This document shows, piece by piece, positions 1 to 8,961 of a stretch of 24,770 nt of DNA; the first letter of the stretch is position 1; each line of letters begins with the position of its first letter. The stretch is taken from NCBI GenBank assembly GCA_045545455.1, contig JAZQAY010000058.1, positions 1-24,770 of the forward strand, in the 5' to 3' direction. This stretch comes from RUG754 sp045545455. GTDB lineage: Bacteria > Bacillota > Clostridia > Peptostreptococcales > Anaerovoracaceae. Both the position numbers and the translations under genes were made by a program. The notes below the pieces were generated by a model, which saw only the letters and a list, made by a program, of their open reading frames with translations, was not told the origin of the DNA and did not search any database.

Positions 1-1264
1 GGTCTGCTATCTTTTCAACAACAGGCTCATGGTTGACTCCAGGATCCGGTTCAGGTCTTGTCTCCGGGACAGTGTCCTTCTCATGCTCCTGCATGGTCTC
101 AGCCTTATTCTCCAGCGAACTCAGGATAGCCTTTATATCGACCTGCTCACCTTCAGACTTTCTTTCAGGAGACTCAGTCTTAAATACTCTGTCTCCAGAA
201 GAATTTCCCCTCATGAACGAAGGAATGCCTTCCATCTTTTCCATGCGGCTGTAGACCTGATCGACAGCGTTCACAACCGCATCTTTAGTTGAAAGCGCCT
301 GAGAAACAGCCTCACCTATAAACTCAGCCACTTTGCCCTCTTCGTCGAACCTTACTTCCCTTTTATTGGGGTGTATGTTGACGTCAAGTCCTGAAGGATC
401 CACGTCCAGGAAAAGGAAGCACACCGGATATCTTCCCTCAAAAAGCCTCTCCCTGTAGCCGTATGACACTCCCCTCTCCATTACCCTGGAATCCACCGAT
501 CTTCCGTTTACAAAGAATATCTGTGAGATCCTGGATGACTTGGAAAAAGCCGGAGTGGAAATATATCCTTCCACCGACATGCCGTCACGGCTGTAATCCA
601 CGGGTACCATATGCTGCCCGTCAACGTTGGGATAGACTCTTAAGATAGTCTTGAATCTGTCTCCGTCCCCCAGAGTCGAGAAAACGATCTTATCATTATT
701 TATAAACCTGAACTTGATGTCCTTATACGCCAGCGCCATACGGCTTATGAAGTCGATAATGAGACCCGCCTCAGTGCTGACCGATTTAAGGAATTTAGCT
801 CTGGCGGGAGTGTTATAGAATAGATCCGTAACCACTACGGTAGTACCGTCGGGACATCCTGTCTGTTCACTGGTCAGAAGCCTTCCGCCTCTGAACACCA
901 GTCTGGTTCCCGTTCTGGTCCCCGCCTCTTTAGTGATCATCTCCGTCTGTGACACCGCACAGATCGAAGCAAGGGCCTCTCCCCTGAATCCCAGAGTCTC
1001 TATGGAGTCCAGATCTATGGCTCTCTCTATCTTGGAAGTGGCATGCCTGAGGAAAGCCATTTCAGCCTCGTTCTCAGGTATACCGCAGCCATTATCTGTA
1101 ACTCTTATGTAGGTCTTGCCGCCGTTTTTGATCTCGCAGATGATGGAAGTTGCACCGGAATCGATGGAATTCTCAACCAGTTCCTTGACTATTGACAGCG
1201 GTCTGTCCACCACTTCGCCTGCAGCGATCTTGTCTGATACTGTTTTGTCTAATATTCTGATCAT
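1..1264 (-). CDS. mutL: DNA mismatch repair protein MutL, N-terminal part (3' end outside window)
   Basis: The first 421 codons of MutL are present; the C-terminal dimerisation and endonuclease part lies beyond the window edge. MutL is the ATP-driven matchmaker that links MutS mismatch recognition to strand incision. Visible GHKL ATPase motifs include the N-terminal DKIAAGEVV block (residues 6-19), the catalytic/Mg motif ELVENSIDSG (28-37), DNGCGI near 60 and GFRGEAL near 97. The later VNIHPNKREVRF motif closes the second N-terminal subdomain. After about residue 350 the protein becomes an acidic, proline-rich linker, as usual. The ATG overlaps the mutS stop as ATGA (1261-1264), with an AAGAG-like ribosome site inside mutS, so translation is probably coupled. 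I followed the frame to base 1 and found no break. Confidence 0.96.
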   Translation of the reverse strand, partial: MIRILDKTVSDKIAAGEVVDRPLSIVKELVENSIDSGATSIICEIKNGGKTYIRVTDNGCGIPENEAEMAFLRHATSKIERAIDLDSIETLGFRGEALASICAVSQTEMITKEAGTRTGTRLVFRGGRLLTSEQTGCPDGTTVVVTDLFYNTPARAKFLKSVSTEAGLIIDFISRMALAYKDIKFRFINNDKIVFSTLGDGDRFKTILRVYPNVDGQHMVPVDYSRDGMSVEGYISTPAFSKSSRISQIFFVNGRSVDSRVMERGVSYGYRERLFEGRYPVCFLFLDVDPSGLDVNIHPNKREVRFDEEGKVAEFIGEAVSQALSTKDAVVNAVDQVYSRMEKMEGIPSFMRGNSSGDRVFKTESPERKSEGEQVDIKAILSSLENKAETMQEHEKDTVPETRPEPDPGVNHEPVVEKIAD

Positions 1265-3900
1265 AATTTTCTCTTCAGTTCTTCTAATATTTTGATAGCT
1301 TCCGAAGGCGTCACATTCATCAGATCCAGCTCCCTGAGCCTCGTTATTATGGGATCAGGGGTCAGATCGAACAACGACATCTGAACGTCTTCAGCTGCTT
1401 TGTTTGCATTTATTATATCTGCAGGACTGTACTCGATCACTTTTCCGTTACGCAGTTTATTGCTGTCTTCCCTGTTCTCCAGTTCAGCCAGCTTATTCTC
1501 CGCTCTTTCAAGCAGTCCTGATGGTACTCCTGCCAGTTTGGCGACCTGTATACCATAGGAACGGGATGCGCTTCCTTCTGCGATCTTATGAAGGAATACC
1601 ACGTTTCCCCCGGTCTCAGAAACCTCTACGTTAAGGTTTTTGACGCCCGGTATCTCGTCTTCAAGGACAGTAAGCTCATGGTAATGTGTCGCAAACAGCG
1701 TCCTGATATGGGTCGTCTTGCTGCAGAGTTCCTCCACTACCGCCCAGGCGATGCTCAGGCCGTCATATGTGGAAGTCCCCCTGCCTATCTCGTCCAGGAT
1801 GATGAGAGATCTGGGACCTGCATTCTTGAGTATGTACGAGAGTTCTGACATCTCCACGAAGAAGGTGGACTGACCCTGAGCCAGATTGTCGGAAGCTCCT
1901 ATACGGGTGAATATCCTGTCACATACCCCGATCCTTGCGGATTCAGCAGGTACGAAACAGCCCGCCTGTGCCATAAGGACTATCAGCGCAGTCTGTCTCA
2001 TATATGTGGACTTACCGGCCATATTGGGTCCTGTGATCAGTAGCATGGACTGGTCTTTATTGTTTATATAGGTATCGTTTGAGATAAACAATCCGTTTTC
2101 AACGGTCTGCTCTATTACGGGGTGTCTTCCCTTCACTATGTTTATCTCGAACGAATCATCGATCACAGGCTTGACGTAATCAAGCTTTTCGGAGACATAT
2201 GCAAATGATACCAGCACGTCGAGATCCGATATCGCTTCTGAAGTCTCCTGGATGTCCCTTACGAAGGTCTGTATGTATTCCCTGAGTTCCACGAAGAGGC
2301 GGTACTCCAGATCATTAATCTTCGCTTCAGCGTTAAGCACCAGGTTCTCCATCTCCTTGAGTTCAGGTGTAATATACCTCTCTCCGTTCACCAGAGTCTG
2401 TTTCCTGATATAGTCCTCGGGCACCTGATCAGTAAAGGACTTGGAGACCTCGATGTAGTATCCGAAAACCTTGTTGAAGCCGACTTTGACCGTCTTGATC
2501 CCGGTCCTCTCCCTCTCCTTTTGTTCGAGTGATGAAATCCATTCCTTGCCGTCCCTTATGGAGAACTTAAGGTCGTCCAGTTCCCTGGAATAACCGTCCT
2601 TTATGAGGCCGCCCTCCTTGATGGTGAAACCTGCATCCTCTGAAATAGCCCGCTCTATCCTGTCGTGGATCTCACTGAAATCGTGGATCCTCGAATCGAT
2701 GTCCCTGAGGATCTCAGAAGATGTGTTTGCCAGTTCATCCTTTATGTCAGGAAGGACAGCTATGGAGTTTCTCAATGCGATGAGATCCTTGCCGTTGGCG
2801 TTGCCGTAGGCTACTCTTCCCATCAGCCTCTGGAAGTCATAGATCTGCTTAAGAGATTCACGGATGTTGTTCCTTGTAAGGTACTCGTTAAAGAGCTCCT
2901 CCACGCCATCGAGCCTGCTGTTTATCTCCCCGTGATCATTAAGAGGCTCTCTCAGCCATTGTCTCAGGCGCCTGGAACCCATGGCAGTCCTGCACTTGTC
3001 AAGGACTCCCAGAAGGCTTCCCTTTACGTTCTTGTCATAAAGAGTTTCCGTGATCTCCAGGTTCCTTATGGTTGACTTATCCAGCGTCATATGGGAACCG
3101 ATCTCGTAGTGATTTATATGCGTAAGTGCCCTGAGATCCTGCTTCTGAGTTTCAAACAGATATGAAAGAAGGGCTCCGAGAGCCATTATATCAGCGCCGT
3201 TACCGTCCAGACCCAGACTCGTGAGGGATATGGTCCCGAACTGAGCAAGTATCATATCCTTCATGCTCTTTTCGTTATACGTCACCTGAGGCATGATATC
3301 AAAAAAAGCATCTGTGAGCAGTTTAAGTTCATCCATATCCACAACGCTGCTCAGGTCTTCACTTATAATGATCTCGCTGGCCTTGATCTTCACCAGTTCA
3401 TTTAAAAGCGTCTGATATACGTCCGGTCCGTGATACTCCGTAAGATACAGCTCTCCTGTGGAAATATCCGAGTAGCATACCGATAACTCAGATGACTCCT
3501 CATCATAATAGACAGATGCTATATAGTTGTTCTCTGTCTCCTTCAGCATGGTGCCGGAAGTAAGAGTTCCAGGAGTGACCACGCGGATAACGTCGCGCTT
3601 AACGAGACCCTTGGCCAGAGCCGGGTCTTCCATCTGCTCGCAGATAGCTACCTTGTAGCCTCTTTCGACTAAGCGCGCAATATATGTATCAGCGGCATGA
3701 AAAGGAACGCCGCACATTGGCGCGCGCTCTTCAAGTCCGCAGTTTCTTCCTGTTAATGTAAGTTCGAGTTCTTTTGATGCCAGTTTTGCGTCATCAAAGA
3801 ACATCTCGTAGAAATCCCCGAGCCTGTAAAAAAGGATACAGTCCTTGTACTGCTCCTTGGTTTCCAGATATTGCTCCATCATCGGGGAAAGTTTCGCCAT
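1261..3900 (-). CDS. mutS: DNA mismatch repair protein MutS
   Basis: Full-length MutS1 (879 residues, normal for the family), the mismatch-recognising ATPase. The mismatch-wedge motif GDFYEMF places the Phe-x-Glu pair at F30 and E32. Walker A GPNMAGKS is at 624-631, the FVEMSE signature near 681-686 and the Walker B segment LDEIGRGTST near 702-711. A C-terminal QMSLFDL resembles a beta-clamp binding peptide. The start is ATG preceded by AAGGA about ten bases upstream. It follows the aminotransferase gene after 79 bases containing a strong hairpin, and overlaps mutL by four bases, so mutS and mutL form one unit. No promoter is obvious; transcription may come from readthrough or an unrecognised promoter. 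Nothing looks truncated or mutated. Confidence 0.98.
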   Translation of the reverse strand: MAKLSPMMEQYLETKEQYKDCILFYRLGDFYEMFFDDAKLASKELELTLTGRNCGLEERAPMCGVPFHAADTYIARLVERGYKVAICEQMEDPALAKGLVKRDVIRVVTPGTLTSGTMLKETENNYIASVYYDEESSELSVCYSDISTGELYLTEYHGPDVYQTLLNELVKIKASEIIISEDLSSVVDMDELKLLTDAFFDIMPQVTYNEKSMKDMILAQFGTISLTSLGLDGNGADIMALGALLSYLFETQKQDLRALTHINHYEIGSHMTLDKSTIRNLEITETLYDKNVKGSLLGVLDKCRTAMGSRRLRQWLREPLNDHGEINSRLDGVEELFNEYLTRNNIRESLKQIYDFQRLMGRVAYGNANGKDLIALRNSIAVLPDIKDELANTSSEILRDIDSRIHDFSEIHDRIERAISEDAGFTIKEGGLIKDGYSRELDDLKFSIRDGKEWISSLEQKERERTGIKTVKVGFNKVFGYYIEVSKSFTDQVPEDYIRKQTLVNGERYITPELKEMENLVLNAEAKINDLEYRLFVELREYIQTFVRDIQETSEAISDLDVLVSFAYVSEKLDYVKPVIDDSFEINIVKGRHPVIEQTVENGLFISNDTYINNKDQSMLLITGPNMAGKSTYMRQTALIVLMAQAGCFVPAESARIGVCDRIFTRIGASDNLAQGQSTFFVEMSELSYILKNAGPRSLIILDEIGRGTSTYDGLSIAWAVVEELCSKTTHIRTLFATHYHELTVLEDEIPGVKNLNVEVSETGGNVVFLHKIAEGSASRSYGIQVAKLAGVPSGLLERAENKLAELENREDSNKLRNGKVIEYSPADIINANKAAEDVQMSLFDLTPDPIITRLRELDLMNVTPSEAIKILEELKRKL

Positions 3901-3930
3901 GTTGTCTTATTCCTTATCTTAAAAGTTATC

Positions 3931-3961
3931 CAGTAAGGCCGGGACCGGCCCGGCCTTACTG
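3931..3961 (-). terminator. Perfect 13-bp hairpin between aminotransferase gene and mutS
   Basis: Arms 3931-3943 and 3949-3961 are exact inverted complements around a 5-base loop, and are very GC-rich. On the minus strand the stem is followed only by a weak U run (about four U after GATAAC), so it is an imperfect intrinsic terminator. On the plus strand a five-T run follows eight bases later. It probably ends or attenuates aminotransferase transcription and may stabilise the mRNA 3' end. Confidence 0.55.
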
Positions 3962-3979
3962 CGAAAGTGTTTTTAACTG

Positions 3980-5179
3980 TTATTTGTTCTTCTTTGCGTT
4001 GTAAGCCTTGATGCCTTCCTTAATGATGTTGATACCGGCCTTCATGTCTTCAGCCTTGAGAACATATGCGATACGGATATCGGACTGTCCTACGCCCTTG
4101 GTTCCGTAGAATCCGCCTGCGGGAGCGAACATGCATGTCTCTCCGTTTACGTCGAATTCCTGAAGAAGGAACATTAAGAAATCTTCAGCATTGTCAACGG
4201 GAAGCTGGCAGGTGATGTAGAATGCACCTTCAGGAACACCGTACTTGATGCCTTCGATCTCGTTCAGCGCTTCAACGGATACGTTTCTTCTGTACTCGTA
4301 TTCCTTCTTGATATCGTCGAAGTATGAAGGATCGAGGTTGTAGAGAGCAGCAGATCCTACCTGATCAAGTGTGGGTACGCATAGTCTTGCCTGGCAGATC
4401 TTCATGAGGTTCTTCATGAGTTCCTCGTTCTTGGAAGCGATGGAACCGATACGAGCGCCGCATGCGGAGAATCTCTTGGAAACGGAGTCAACGATGATCA
4501 CGTTCTGAGCTGCTTCCTTGTAAGCGCCGAAGGTGGACATTGACTTTCCGTCGTATACGAATTCTCTGTAAACTTCGTCGCAGATCAGGTAAAGGTCGTT
4601 CTTAACAACGATATCAATGATGAGATCCATTTCTTCCTTGGTGAGCACCTTTCCTGTAGGGTTGCCGGGGTTGATGATGGCGATAGCCTTGGTCTTGTCT
4701 GTGAGAACGCCTTCGATCTTTTCTCTTACAGCATACTGATATCCGTCTTCAGCAGTTGTGGGGATGGCTACGATGTTTCCGCCTGCAGCCTTGATGAAGG
4801 TCTTGTAGTTTGTATAGAAAGGTTCAGCCATGATAACTTCATCGCCGGGATCGAGGATAGCTGTCATGATCATGCTGAGAGCTTCAGATCCGCCGTTGGT
4901 GATCAGGAGATCCTTTTTCTCGAAATCAAGACCGATTCTCTTGTAGTATCCGACCAGTGCGTCCAGGAGTTCAGGAATACCCTGGGAATTAGCATAGGCA
5001 AGCACTTCCTGATCGAAGTTCTGAACTGCATCGAAGAATGCTCTGGGGGTCTTGATATCGGGCTGGCCGATATTCAGTCCATAGACCTTCTTGCCTGCTG
5101 CTCTTGCCTGGTCGGCATAAGGAACGAATTTTCTGATGGGAGATAATTCCATCTCCTGGATTTTCTGTGAAAGCTTCAT
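3980..5179 (-). CDS. PLP-dependent class I/II aminotransferase (AspC-like, substrate unknown)
   Basis: A 399-residue fold-type I aminotransferase, standard length. Landmarks: GLNIGQPD (34-41), TNGGSEA (94-100) for phosphate and pyridoxal contacts, NPGNPTG (170-176), DEVYREF (201-207), and SVSKRFSACGARIG (232-245), where K235 is the Schiff-base lysine and R243 a phosphate ligand. The C-terminal DIRIAYV holds the arginine that normally binds the substrate carboxylate. The family transfers amino groups between amino acids and 2-oxo acids; aspartate or another common amino acid is plausible, but the sequence does not decide it. The start has a strong AAGGAG site at ideal spacing. It sits downstream of tlyA with 44 bases between and probably has its own promoter. 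Isoleucine codons are mostly ATC here, whereas neighbouring mutS uses many ATA, suggesting higher expression. Confidence 0.93.
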   Translation of the reverse strand: MKLSQKIQEMELSPIRKFVPYADQARAAGKKVYGLNIGQPDIKTPRAFFDAVQNFDQEVLAYANSQGIPELLDALVGYYKRIGLDFEKKDLLITNGGSEALSMIMTAILDPGDEVIMAEPFYTNYKTFIKAAGGNIVAIPTTAEDGYQYAVREKIEGVLTDKTKAIAIINPGNPTGKVLTKEEMDLIIDIVVKNDLYLICDEVYREFVYDGKSMSTFGAYKEAAQNVIIVDSVSKRFSACGARIGSIASKNEELMKNLMKICQARLCVPTLDQVGSAALYNLDPSYFDDIKKEYEYRRNVSVEALNEIEGIKYGVPEGAFYITCQLPVDNAEDFLMFLLQEFDVNGETCMFAPAGGFYGTKGVGQSDIRIAYVLKAEDMKAGINIIKEGIKAYNAKKNK

Positions 5180-5206
5180 TTTTTGACTTCTCCTTTTTCC
5201 TTAAAA

Positions 5207-5235
5207 ATTTTAGCTTTTATTATCTATTTTTCCAA
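5207..5235 (-). promoter_or_regulatory. Candidate sigma-A promoter for the aminotransferase gene
   Basis: Minus-strand TTGGAA (5230-5235), a 17-base spacer and TAAAAT (5207-5212) match the housekeeping consensus at 4/6 and 5/6. The -35 lies in the last codons of tlyA. Transcription would start near 5200, leaving a leader of about 20 bases that holds the AAGGAG ribosome site. The area is AT-rich, so a chance match is possible. Confidence 0.4.
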
Positions 5236-6027
5236 CTCACTGTGTGAGTTTTCAACTATGTCGTTTATATCTTTGTCAGAAAGGATCTCTCCCTCTCCGA
5301 AAGACTTTTTCATGTACAGAAGATACTCGATATTGCCTTTGGCGCCTGTTATAGGGCTGAAGGACAGCCCACAAGGGGTCAAACCGGCGTTTTCAGCGTA
5401 TTTTATCACGTTTTGGATAACTTCCCTGTGTACGGACTTATCCCGGACTATACCGCCCTTTCCGACCTTCTCCCGTCCCGCCTCAAACTGGGGTTTGACC
5501 AGGGATACCATCCTGCCGTCTTCCTTAAGAAGAGCAGAAGCTACGGGAAGGACCAGATTAAGGCTTATGAACGAAACGTCTATGGATATGAAGTCCAGTT
5601 TCTCAAAATTATCCGTATCCAGATCCCTGATATTGGTCTTTTCCATGACCACCACCCTGGGATCCACCCTTAAGCTGTATGCAAGCTGGTTTGTTCCGAC
5701 ATCCAGGGCATAGACCTTTGATGCTCCGTTCTGCAGCATGCAGTCGGTAAAACCTCCAGTTGAAGACCCTATATCCATGCAGATGTTATCCTTAAGATCG
5801 AGCTCCCAGGTTTTTATGGATTTCTCGAGTTTAAGTCCTCCTCTGCTGACATAAGGACAGGTGTCACCTTTAACGTGAATATCGGAATCTTCGCTGACCA
5901 TGGTTCCGGCCTTGTCATAGCGCTCCTGCCCTATGAAGACGAGTCCGGCCATTATAGCACGTTTAGCCTTCTCGCGGGATTCAAAATATCCCTTTTCTAC
6001 CAAGAGTACGTCCAGTCTTACCTTCAT
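5224..6027 (-). CDS. tlyA: TlyA-family rRNA 2'-O-methyltransferase
   Basis: A 267-residue protein with an N-terminal S4 RNA-binding domain (about residues 1-60, beginning RLDVLLVEKGYFESREKAKR) and a C-terminal FtsJ-like SAM methyltransferase domain. The glycine-rich SAM loop DIGSSTGGFTD and the segment DFISIDVSF are visible, followed by LVKPQFEAG. Characterised members methylate ribose 2'-OH of cytidines in 16S and/or 23S rRNA; the older 'hemolysin A' label reflects an early phenotype. The ATG overlaps the dxs stop as ATGA (6024-6027). It closes the asp23-like to tlyA operon. In many Clostridia argR and recN follow here; in this window they do not. Confidence 0.93.
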   Translation of the reverse strand: MKVRLDVLLVEKGYFESREKAKRAIMAGLVFIGQERYDKAGTMVSEDSDIHVKGDTCPYVSRGGLKLEKSIKTWELDLKDNICMDIGSSTGGFTDCMLQNGASKVYALDVGTNQLAYSLRVDPRVVVMEKTNIRDLDTDNFEKLDFISIDVSFISLNLVLPVASALLKEDGRMVSLVKPQFEAGREKVGKGGIVRDKSVHREVIQNVIKYAENAGLTPCGLSFSPITGAKGNIEYLLYMKKSFGEGEILSDKDINDIVENSHSELEK

Positions 6028-7904
6028 CTGAACAGACCGCCTCTCTTCCTGTCAGCGCTGAAGTGGGCAATTATGGAATCTGCTATTTTTTCAGGTGACA
6101 GTCCGTACATATCTGCCAGCTGTTCAAAGGTTCCGTGAGTGACGAAGGTATCAGGCCATCCATAACGGAGAACCTTGCAGTTCCTGTCCATGAGGCTCTT
6201 GGAAAGACTGTCTCCGAATCCGCCTGTAACTATGTTGTCCTCTATGGAAACGACATACCTGGCATGTTCTTCATAGACGCTGATATCAAGAGGCTTGGCT
6301 CTGGATACGTCCACCAGGCCGCATTTATATCCTCTGCTCTCCAAGATATTCCTGACTTCACAGGCTGTATCGTACATCTTTCCCAGAGTCCAGATGTCTA
6401 TCTCCTTACCAGAGAAGACTCTCCTTGAACCTGTAACGTTCAGATCAGTTGACATAACTTCGTTACTGCAAACTGCTTCACCTCTGGGATATCTTATAGC
6501 CACCGGGCCGGCCTGTTCAGCCGCCCAGTCCATCATATCCCTGAGTTCTTCTGCGTTTTTAGGAGCAAGCACTGTCATGCCCGGCATGGTATTCAGATAT
6601 GAAAGATCGAAGATACCGTGATGTGTCTCCCCGTCTGCACCTACTACTCCTGCCCTGTCTATCAGGAAAACCACGTGGAGCCCCTGAAGGCAGATATCTT
6701 CGAGAAGCTGGTCGTATGCTCTCTGAAGGAAGGATGAATATATGCAGACCATTGGCTTCAGTCCTGCCTTGGCAAGACCTGCAGCAAACGTCACCCCGTG
6801 CTCTTCGGCTATACCCACGTCGAAATACCTCTCCGGTATCTCTATGGAAATATCCTTGAGTCCTGTGGCTTCTCCCATGGCGGCTGTGATGGCTACGATC
6901 TTTTCATCCTTTTTAGCCATCTCCAGGATATGTTCACCCATGACCTTGGAGAAACTTGGATTGGTGCCTTTCTTCCTGACTTCTCCCGTCTCGGGATCGA
7001 AGGGTCCTATACCGTGGAATTTTCTGGGGTATTTCTCAGCTATTGAATAGCCTTTTCCCTTCTTGGTAAGGCAGTGGATCACAACAGGTTCATCAAGAGA
7101 CCTTGCCTTATTCAGCGCATTTATGATCTCTTTGATATCGTGACCGTCTATGGGTCCCAGATAGGTCATTCCAAGATTCTCAAAGAATACCCCGGGATTA
7201 TTCATTATGGTATATTTCAGGTCGTTCTTGAAGTTGGCAAGTCCCTGTGCTATGCCATGTCCTGCCCTGGATCCGTCGATCTTATCCTTTACGAATTTTT
7301 TGGCGCTCCTGTATCCCTGTGACGTACGGATGGCACCCAGATATTTGGAAATGCCTCCTACGTTTTTCGATATCGACATGCCGTTGTCATTTAAGATGAC
7401 GATGACCTTGTTCTTTTTAAAGCCGAGGTTATCCATGGCTTCATAGGCCATTCCCCCTGTCAGGGAACCGTCGCCGATAACTGCGATCACTTCATTCTTC
7501 TCACCCTTTATATCTCTTGCGGCAGCCATTCCGCAGGCAAGGGAAAGAGACGTGGTGGAATGCCCCGTGTCAAAGATATCGTGTTCGGATTCCTTCACCT
7601 TAGGGAAGCCGCTCATGCCCCCGAACTGACGCAGGGTATCGAAGCCTTCAGCTCTTCCCGTAAGGATCTTATGCACGTATGCCTGATGGCCAACGTCCCA
7701 TATTATCTTGTCATTGGGGCTGTCAAAGACCTTGTGAAGGGCGATGGAAAGCTCTACGACTCCGAGATTTGAAGCCATATGACCGCCTGTCACAGAGACC
7801 TTTTCTACAAGGAATTCCCTGATCTGGACTGCCAGGAGCTCCATCTCCTTTTCCGACATGTTCTTAAGATCTTCGGGAAAATTGTATTCTGTTAATTTCT
7901 TCAT
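6024..7904 (-). CDS. dxs: 1-deoxy-D-xylulose-5-phosphate synthase
   Basis: Full-length (626 residues) thiamine-diphosphate enzyme that condenses pyruvate and glyceraldehyde-3-phosphate, the first step of the MEP route to isoprenoids and a branch point to thiamine and pyridoxal. The ThDP motif runs from GDG (144-146) to N174. The GGHMASNLG stretch (40-48) is in the expected N-terminal place, and the pyrimidine-domain motif AEEHGVTFAAG and the C-terminal transketolase domain are intact. The ATG directly abuts the ispA stop, with an AGGA ribosome site inside ispA. Being next to the prenyl synthase gene fits a shared isoprenoid role: Dxs feeds the precursor pool that IspA uses. Confidence 0.98.
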   Translation of the reverse strand: MKKLTEYNFPEDLKNMSEKEMELLAVQIREFLVEKVSVTGGHMASNLGVVELSIALHKVFDSPNDKIIWDVGHQAYVHKILTGRAEGFDTLRQFGGMSGFPKVKESEHDIFDTGHSTTSLSLACGMAAARDIKGEKNEVIAVIGDGSLTGGMAYEAMDNLGFKKNKVIVILNDNGMSISKNVGGISKYLGAIRTSQGYRSAKKFVKDKIDGSRAGHGIAQGLANFKNDLKYTIMNNPGVFFENLGMTYLGPIDGHDIKEIINALNKARSLDEPVVIHCLTKKGKGYSIAEKYPRKFHGIGPFDPETGEVRKKGTNPSFSKVMGEHILEMAKKDEKIVAITAAMGEATGLKDISIEIPERYFDVGIAEEHGVTFAAGLAKAGLKPMVCIYSSFLQRAYDQLLEDICLQGLHVVFLIDRAGVVGADGETHHGIFDLSYLNTMPGMTVLAPKNAEELRDMMDWAAEQAGPVAIRYPRGEAVCSNEVMSTDLNVTGSRRVFSGKEIDIWTLGKMYDTACEVRNILESRGYKCGLVDVSRAKPLDISVYEEHARYVVSIEDNIVTGGFGDSLSKSLMDRNCKVLRYGWPDTFVTHGTFEQLADMYGLSPEKIADSIIAHFSADRKRGGLFR

Positions 7905-8798
7905 CTATTTCGTCCTGTTTCTTAATTCTTTTATGAGTTTTGCAAAAAACTCAGCGTTATCGTAATAATCAGCGATAGCGTCCAGAGCTGCATCCGAAAG
8001 CTCGTCAAGCCTCTTATAAGCAGCATCCAGTCCATAGATGGACGTATAGGTATTCTTATTGTCTTTCTGATCCTGTCCTACGTTCTTACCCAGTTCCTCT
8101 ACGTTGCCCACGACATCAAGTATGTCGTCCACGATCTGGAATGAGAGTCCCAGATTCTCAGCATAAACATCCATTTTTTCGATCGTGTCAGAGCTGGCAT
8201 TACCCATGTAGAGACCTGCTCTGATGGCAGCCTTGATAAGAGCTCCTGTCTTGTTTATGTGTATGTATTCCAGCATCTCGCCCGAGATATCCGAATCTTC
8301 GCTTTCGATATCCGATACCTGTCCTGCCACCATGCCCCTGCAGCCGGCACCCTTGGCGATCTCATAGGATGCCTTGACCCTCTTGGTCATCTGCTCAGCA
8401 TCGTCGAAATACATCATCATATCCTTATACATGGCTTCGAAAGCCGTGTTAAGAAGGCCGTCTCCGGCAAGGATAGCCAGGGCCTCGCCATACACTTTGT
8501 GGTTGGTGGGAAGTCCCCTCCTCAGGTCGTCATTATCCATGGCAGGAAGGTCGTCGTGTATAAGGGAATACGTGTGGATATATTCGATCGCAATGGCATA
8601 AGGAAGCGCCTCCTTGATGTCTCCGCCTGCAAACTCACAGGCAGCCAGGAGAAGCACCGGCCTCAGCCTCTTGCCTCCTGCAGTCAGGCTGTATTTCATA
8701 GCATCATATAGAGAGATGCTCTTATTATCGATGACCGGAATGAAATCCAGCAAATGCTTGTTTACTATGGCTTTATAATCGTCAAACTGTCTTTCCAT
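7905..8798 (-). CDS. ispA: Polyprenyl (farnesyl diphosphate-type) synthase
   Basis: A trans-prenyltransferase of about 297 residues that elongates allylic diphosphates with isopentenyl diphosphate. The first aspartate-rich motif is DDLPAMD and the second DDILD; both are complete, as is GGKRLRP. The first motif has the two-residue insertion of bacterial enzymes, and a tyrosine lies five residues before it (YSLIHDD), as in short-chain bacterial farnesyl diphosphate synthases, so a C15 product is likely. Two consecutive ATGs exist (8801 and 8798). AGAGG lies only three bases before the first but six before the second, so I prefer 8798. The start lies inside the end of xseB, implying coupled translation. 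Undecaprenyl carrier for the wall is a probable downstream use. Confidence 0.95.
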   Translation of the reverse strand: MERQFDDYKAIVNKHLLDFIPVIDNKSISLYDAMKYSLTAGGKRLRPVLLLAACEFAGGDIKEALPYAIAIEYIHTYSLIHDDLPAMDNDDLRRGLPTNHKVYGEALAILAGDGLLNTAFEAMYKDMMMYFDDAEQMTKRVKASYEIAKGAGCRGMVAGQVSDIESEDSDISGEMLEYIHINKTGALIKAAIRAGLYMGNASSDTIEKMDVYAENLGLSFQIVDDILDVVGNVEELGKNVGQDQKDNKNTYTSIYGLDAAYKRLDELSDAALDAIADYYDNAEFFAKLIKELRNRTK

Positions 8799-8961
8799 CA
8801 TAAACCTCTATCTTGCCTTTAGTCTCAATCAGCGTCTTTTTGCATTCCTCGTAGGCTTTCATGCCTTCTTCATAGGCCTTGAGTGCCTCGTCAAGAGTAA
8901 CGTCCTCTTTTCTTATGACGCCGGCCTTTTCTTCAAGTATCTTAAGTTTCTCCTCAAACAT
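8782..8961 (-). CDS. xseB: Exodeoxyribonuclease VII small subunit
   Basis: A 59-residue reading frame, ATG at 8961 and TGA at 8782-8784. The peptide begins MFEEKLKILEE and contains TLDEALKAYEEGMKAY, the typical XseB helical hairpin (family pattern of a Glu-rich first helix, then 'LEEAL..YE.G'). XseB subunits decorate the XseA helical arm and are required for activity of this single-strand exonuclease. The start overlaps the xseA stop by eight bases and its own end overlaps ispA by about twenty, leaving no room for separate expression. It is somewhat shorter than the 70-80 residues common elsewhere but lacks nothing obvious. Confidence 0.93.
   Translation of the reverse strand: MFEEKLKILEEKAGVIRKEDVTLDEALKAYEEGMKAYEECKKTLIETKGKIEVYDGKTV

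Noticed and set aside
5234..5250. Inverted repeat AACTCAC-tgt-GTGAGTT at the end of tlyA
   Set aside because: Short stem inside coding sequence and no U run after it on the gene strand; probably chance.
5183..5713. Plus-strand open frame of 176 codons
   Set aside because: Entirely antisense to tlyA, which has full domain support; no ribosome site and no recognisable domain.
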